Assembly (NCBI GenBank): GCA_937900215.1
Contig: CALCFH010000057.1
Location: 1-8,056, forward strand
Direction of reading: 5' to 3'
From: an uncultured Cryomorphaceae bacterium
Lineage (GTDB): Bacteria; Bacteroidota; Bacteroidia; Flavobacteriales; Schleiferiaceae
Length of the DNA stretch: 8,056 nt
Both the position numbers and the translations under genes were made by a program. Under the pieces are notes generated by a model. It saw nothing but the letters and a program-made list of their open reading frames with translations. It had not been told where the DNA came from and ran no database searches. Position 1 is the first letter of the stretch; each line of letters begins with the position of its first letter. This document shows, piece after piece, positions 6,820-8,056 of the stretch.

Positions 6820-6839
6820 TTTACGTAGTGATACGTAAA
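6820..6839. promoter_or_regulatory. Candidate operator: perfect inverted repeat TTTACGTA-N4-TACGTAAA
   Basis: TTTACGTAGTGATACGTAAA is an exact inverted repeat of 8-bp arms around GTGA, and each arm contains the self-complementary TACGTA. A third near-copy of the arm, AACGTAAA (7 of 8), is at 6773-6780, next to the candidate promoter. The site is about 95 bp before the first gene of the membrane protein-HTH operon. Its symmetry and size suit binding by a dimeric Cro/C1-type regulator, so autoregulation by the HTH protein is the natural guess. No binding data are visible from sequence alone. Confidence 0.45.
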
Positions 6840-7220
6840 TCTTCTATTTCCCCGTCAAAGACCACCTCTTTCAAGTTATGAAATCCATCATAAGAAAGTA
6901 GAAACTATTGAATTCTTGTGTTTTGGGAGAAGTCATGACTTCACTCAAACAAAGACCCCTTCAAAAAGTATATGGAACAAACTTTCTATCAATCCAATGG
7001 TCTCGGTTACTAGCAGTGTACTGTTGGAATATCTACTATCCATTTCAAAAAGTATTAATCAAGCAGAATGGTTGCACTCTTTTTGAAAGACTATAGTAGT
7101 ATAGATCTTTTAGAATGTTTTGCAGTTCTGTCAAATCATACCGTCTTAATCCTACCGTTGAGACGATAAAGAGTGCATAGCTAGGGCATTTAGCAGGTGG
7201 ACTCTGATTGCCAATGCATA
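6840..7220. other. Gene-free intergenic stretch with scattered inverted repeats
   Basis: No convincing gene lies here. The only open frame of note (plus strand, 6908-7096, 62 codons) is unrecognisable and rich in Cys and Trp. A 12-bp direct repeat, TTCAAAAAGTAT, is at 6960-6971 and 7044-7055. Inverted pairs are TTTCAAAAAG/CTTTTTGAAA (7043-7052 and 7079-7088) and TGCACTCTTT/AAAGAGTGCA (7073-7082 and 7168-7177). A weak hairpin CGTCTTAA/TTGAGACG (7142-7149 and 7158-7165) follows the hydrolase stop on the minus strand but lacks a T run, so it is not called a terminator. Confidence 0.5.
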
Positions 7221-8056
7221 TTATTCATTCAAGAATTGAACTAGCCACTCTAGAGTTGGCCTGGGCTCGGCTATCGACCAAGAATGGGGATGGCGCCGAC
7301 CATCGGCCCTAAAGCCTTTGTTTGAAGTCATCGTAAGGATAGCCTCTTCATTTCCAAGTCCAACTAAGAAACGAATGAACTTTGAGCCGATCATGGCATT
7401 CACGTCAGACAGATCTCTGCATCTTTCCTTAATTAACCACATTATATCTATTTCATGGATCATATTAATGGGAATATCTTTTAGATAAATACCGTTTCCT
7501 CCATTTGTCAAAAGGCGGGTGTAGCAGGAGTTATTTATATACGCGCTGCTGTCTTCAGAGTATGGGCCAAAATGCTGTTCATAATACGATAAAACCCAAT
7601 TGGCTTCGGCTTTCCCAATGGTTGAGGCATTCTCGTTCAAACAGCTTCTCTCTAATTCGCGCAAGCAATAATCTAAAAAATCCAAATGATCTAAAGGGGG
7701 ATCAACTGCAAATACAGCATTCGGAATCATTTGAGTATCCTTCTTTTGAACAGCCATTTCGCTAAATCGGATGGATGTAAAGCCACCCAATGAGAATCCA
7801 CCTAAGAATAGGTTTTTAGAAAACCCATACTTCTGCTGTACATGCTTTATTATGGTCCGAATCCTAGAATAGTTGGAGTCTGAAATAAAGAGATCGGATT
7901 GGTCTATACCAATAACCTTGAAACGAAACTGAACTGCCGAGTCGGGTATGGCGGTTTCAGCTACAATATTGGTGGCAATACCAGCGCCCCCATCAAACAA
8001 AACCAGAAGGGCTAGGGGATCTTGAACATCGTTTAATTCCTCATAGGTATAGGCGC
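7221..8056 (-). CDS. Alpha/beta hydrolase (putative esterase), start beyond the right edge
   Basis: The frame is open to the right edge, giving 277 visible residues; the TTG at 8000 is internal, since an uninterrupted AYTYEELNDVQDPLALLVLF precedes DGGAG. The hydrophobic LALLVLFDGGAG is typical of the first core strand and oxyanion region of this fold. GGFSLGG (visible residues ~85-91) is the nucleophile elbow GxSxG with the serine at ~88. A HEID segment near the last third could supply the catalytic acid, and RRHPHSW (~253-259) the catalytic histidine close to the C-terminus. The family includes carboxylesterases and related hydrolases; the substrate cannot be told. The N-terminus, including any signal peptide, lies outside the window. 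It is separated from the downstream regulator operon by about 380 bp and so is probably not co-transcribed with it. The acid assignment is tentative. Confidence 0.8.
   Translation of the reverse strand, partial: AYTYEELNDVQDPLALLVLFDGGAGIATNIVAETAIPDSAVQFRFKVIGIDQSDLFISDSNYSRIRTIIKHVQQKYGFSKNLFLGGFSLGGFTSIRFSEMAVQKKDTQMIPNAVFAVDPPLDHLDFLDYCLRELERSCLNENASTIGKAEANWVLSYYEQHFGPYSEDSSAYINNSCYTRLLTNGGNGIYLKDIPINMIHEIDIMWLIKERCRDLSDVNAMIGSKFIRFLVGLGNEEAILTMTSNKGFRADGRRHPHSWSIAEPRPTLEWLVQFLNE

Noticed and set aside
6908..7096. 62-codon plus-strand open frame in the intergenic stretch
   Set aside because: The composition is odd (many Cys and Trp), no domain is recognisable, and it contains the repeated TTCAAAAAGTAT.
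7142..7165. Terminator for the hydrolase
   Set aside because: The hairpin has a mismatch and no following T run.
7505..7765. 86-codon plus-strand open frame
   Set aside because: It is antisense to the alpha/beta hydrolase, which has a clear nucleophile motif.

Overview
The window looks like chromosomal DNA of a member of the Bacteroidota, most likely the class Flavobacteriia or a close relative. Three things point there. The 1448-residue exoprotein ends in a type IX secretion (T9SS) sorting domain with the SLYPNPA motif. A 59-residue gene matches the Lacal_2735 family, which I know from flavobacteria. The non-coding DNA is AT-rich, and the gene starts lack strong Shine-Dalgarno sequences. 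No rRNA, tRNA, CRISPR array or recognisable transposase gene was seen.

Layout from left to right. Positions 1-146 hold no gene I can support. Positions 147-656 are a tandem array of a roughly 150-bp unit; each unit has two short hairpins and a linker. A strong intrinsic terminator (701-735) serves the large minus-strand gene at 760-5106. That gene encodes a secreted protein with a choice-of-anchor I type beta-propeller region, a metallophosphoesterase/5'-nucleotidase pair, Ig/Fn3-like modules and the T9SS tail. The 5107-5603 gap upstream of it carries another copy of the same repeat in the same orientation, preceded by a decayed copy. A small plus-strand gene follows (5604-5783, Lacal_2735 family). 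Tail to tail with it is a minus-strand two-gene operon: a two-helix membrane protein (6192-6725) followed by a YozG-like Cro/C1 helix-turn-helix regulator (5969-6181). Its upstream region contains a perfect inverted repeat with ACGTA cores that could be its operator. About 380 bp without a convincing gene (6840-7220) separates it from a minus-strand alpha/beta hydrolase that runs off the right edge (7221-8056).

How the parts relate. The exoprotein is an exported enzyme or surface protein probably acting on organic phosphate, with its own terminator and therefore probably monocistronic. The membrane protein and HTH protein are almost certainly co-transcribed and probably form a small autoregulated unit. 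I see no functional link between the large exoprotein, the regulator pair and the hydrolase. The most unusual structural features are the tandem array with its outlying copy flanking the exoprotein gene as direct repeats, and the regulator pair with its palindromic upstream site. I did not find a defence, mobile or other system that I can call new with confidence.
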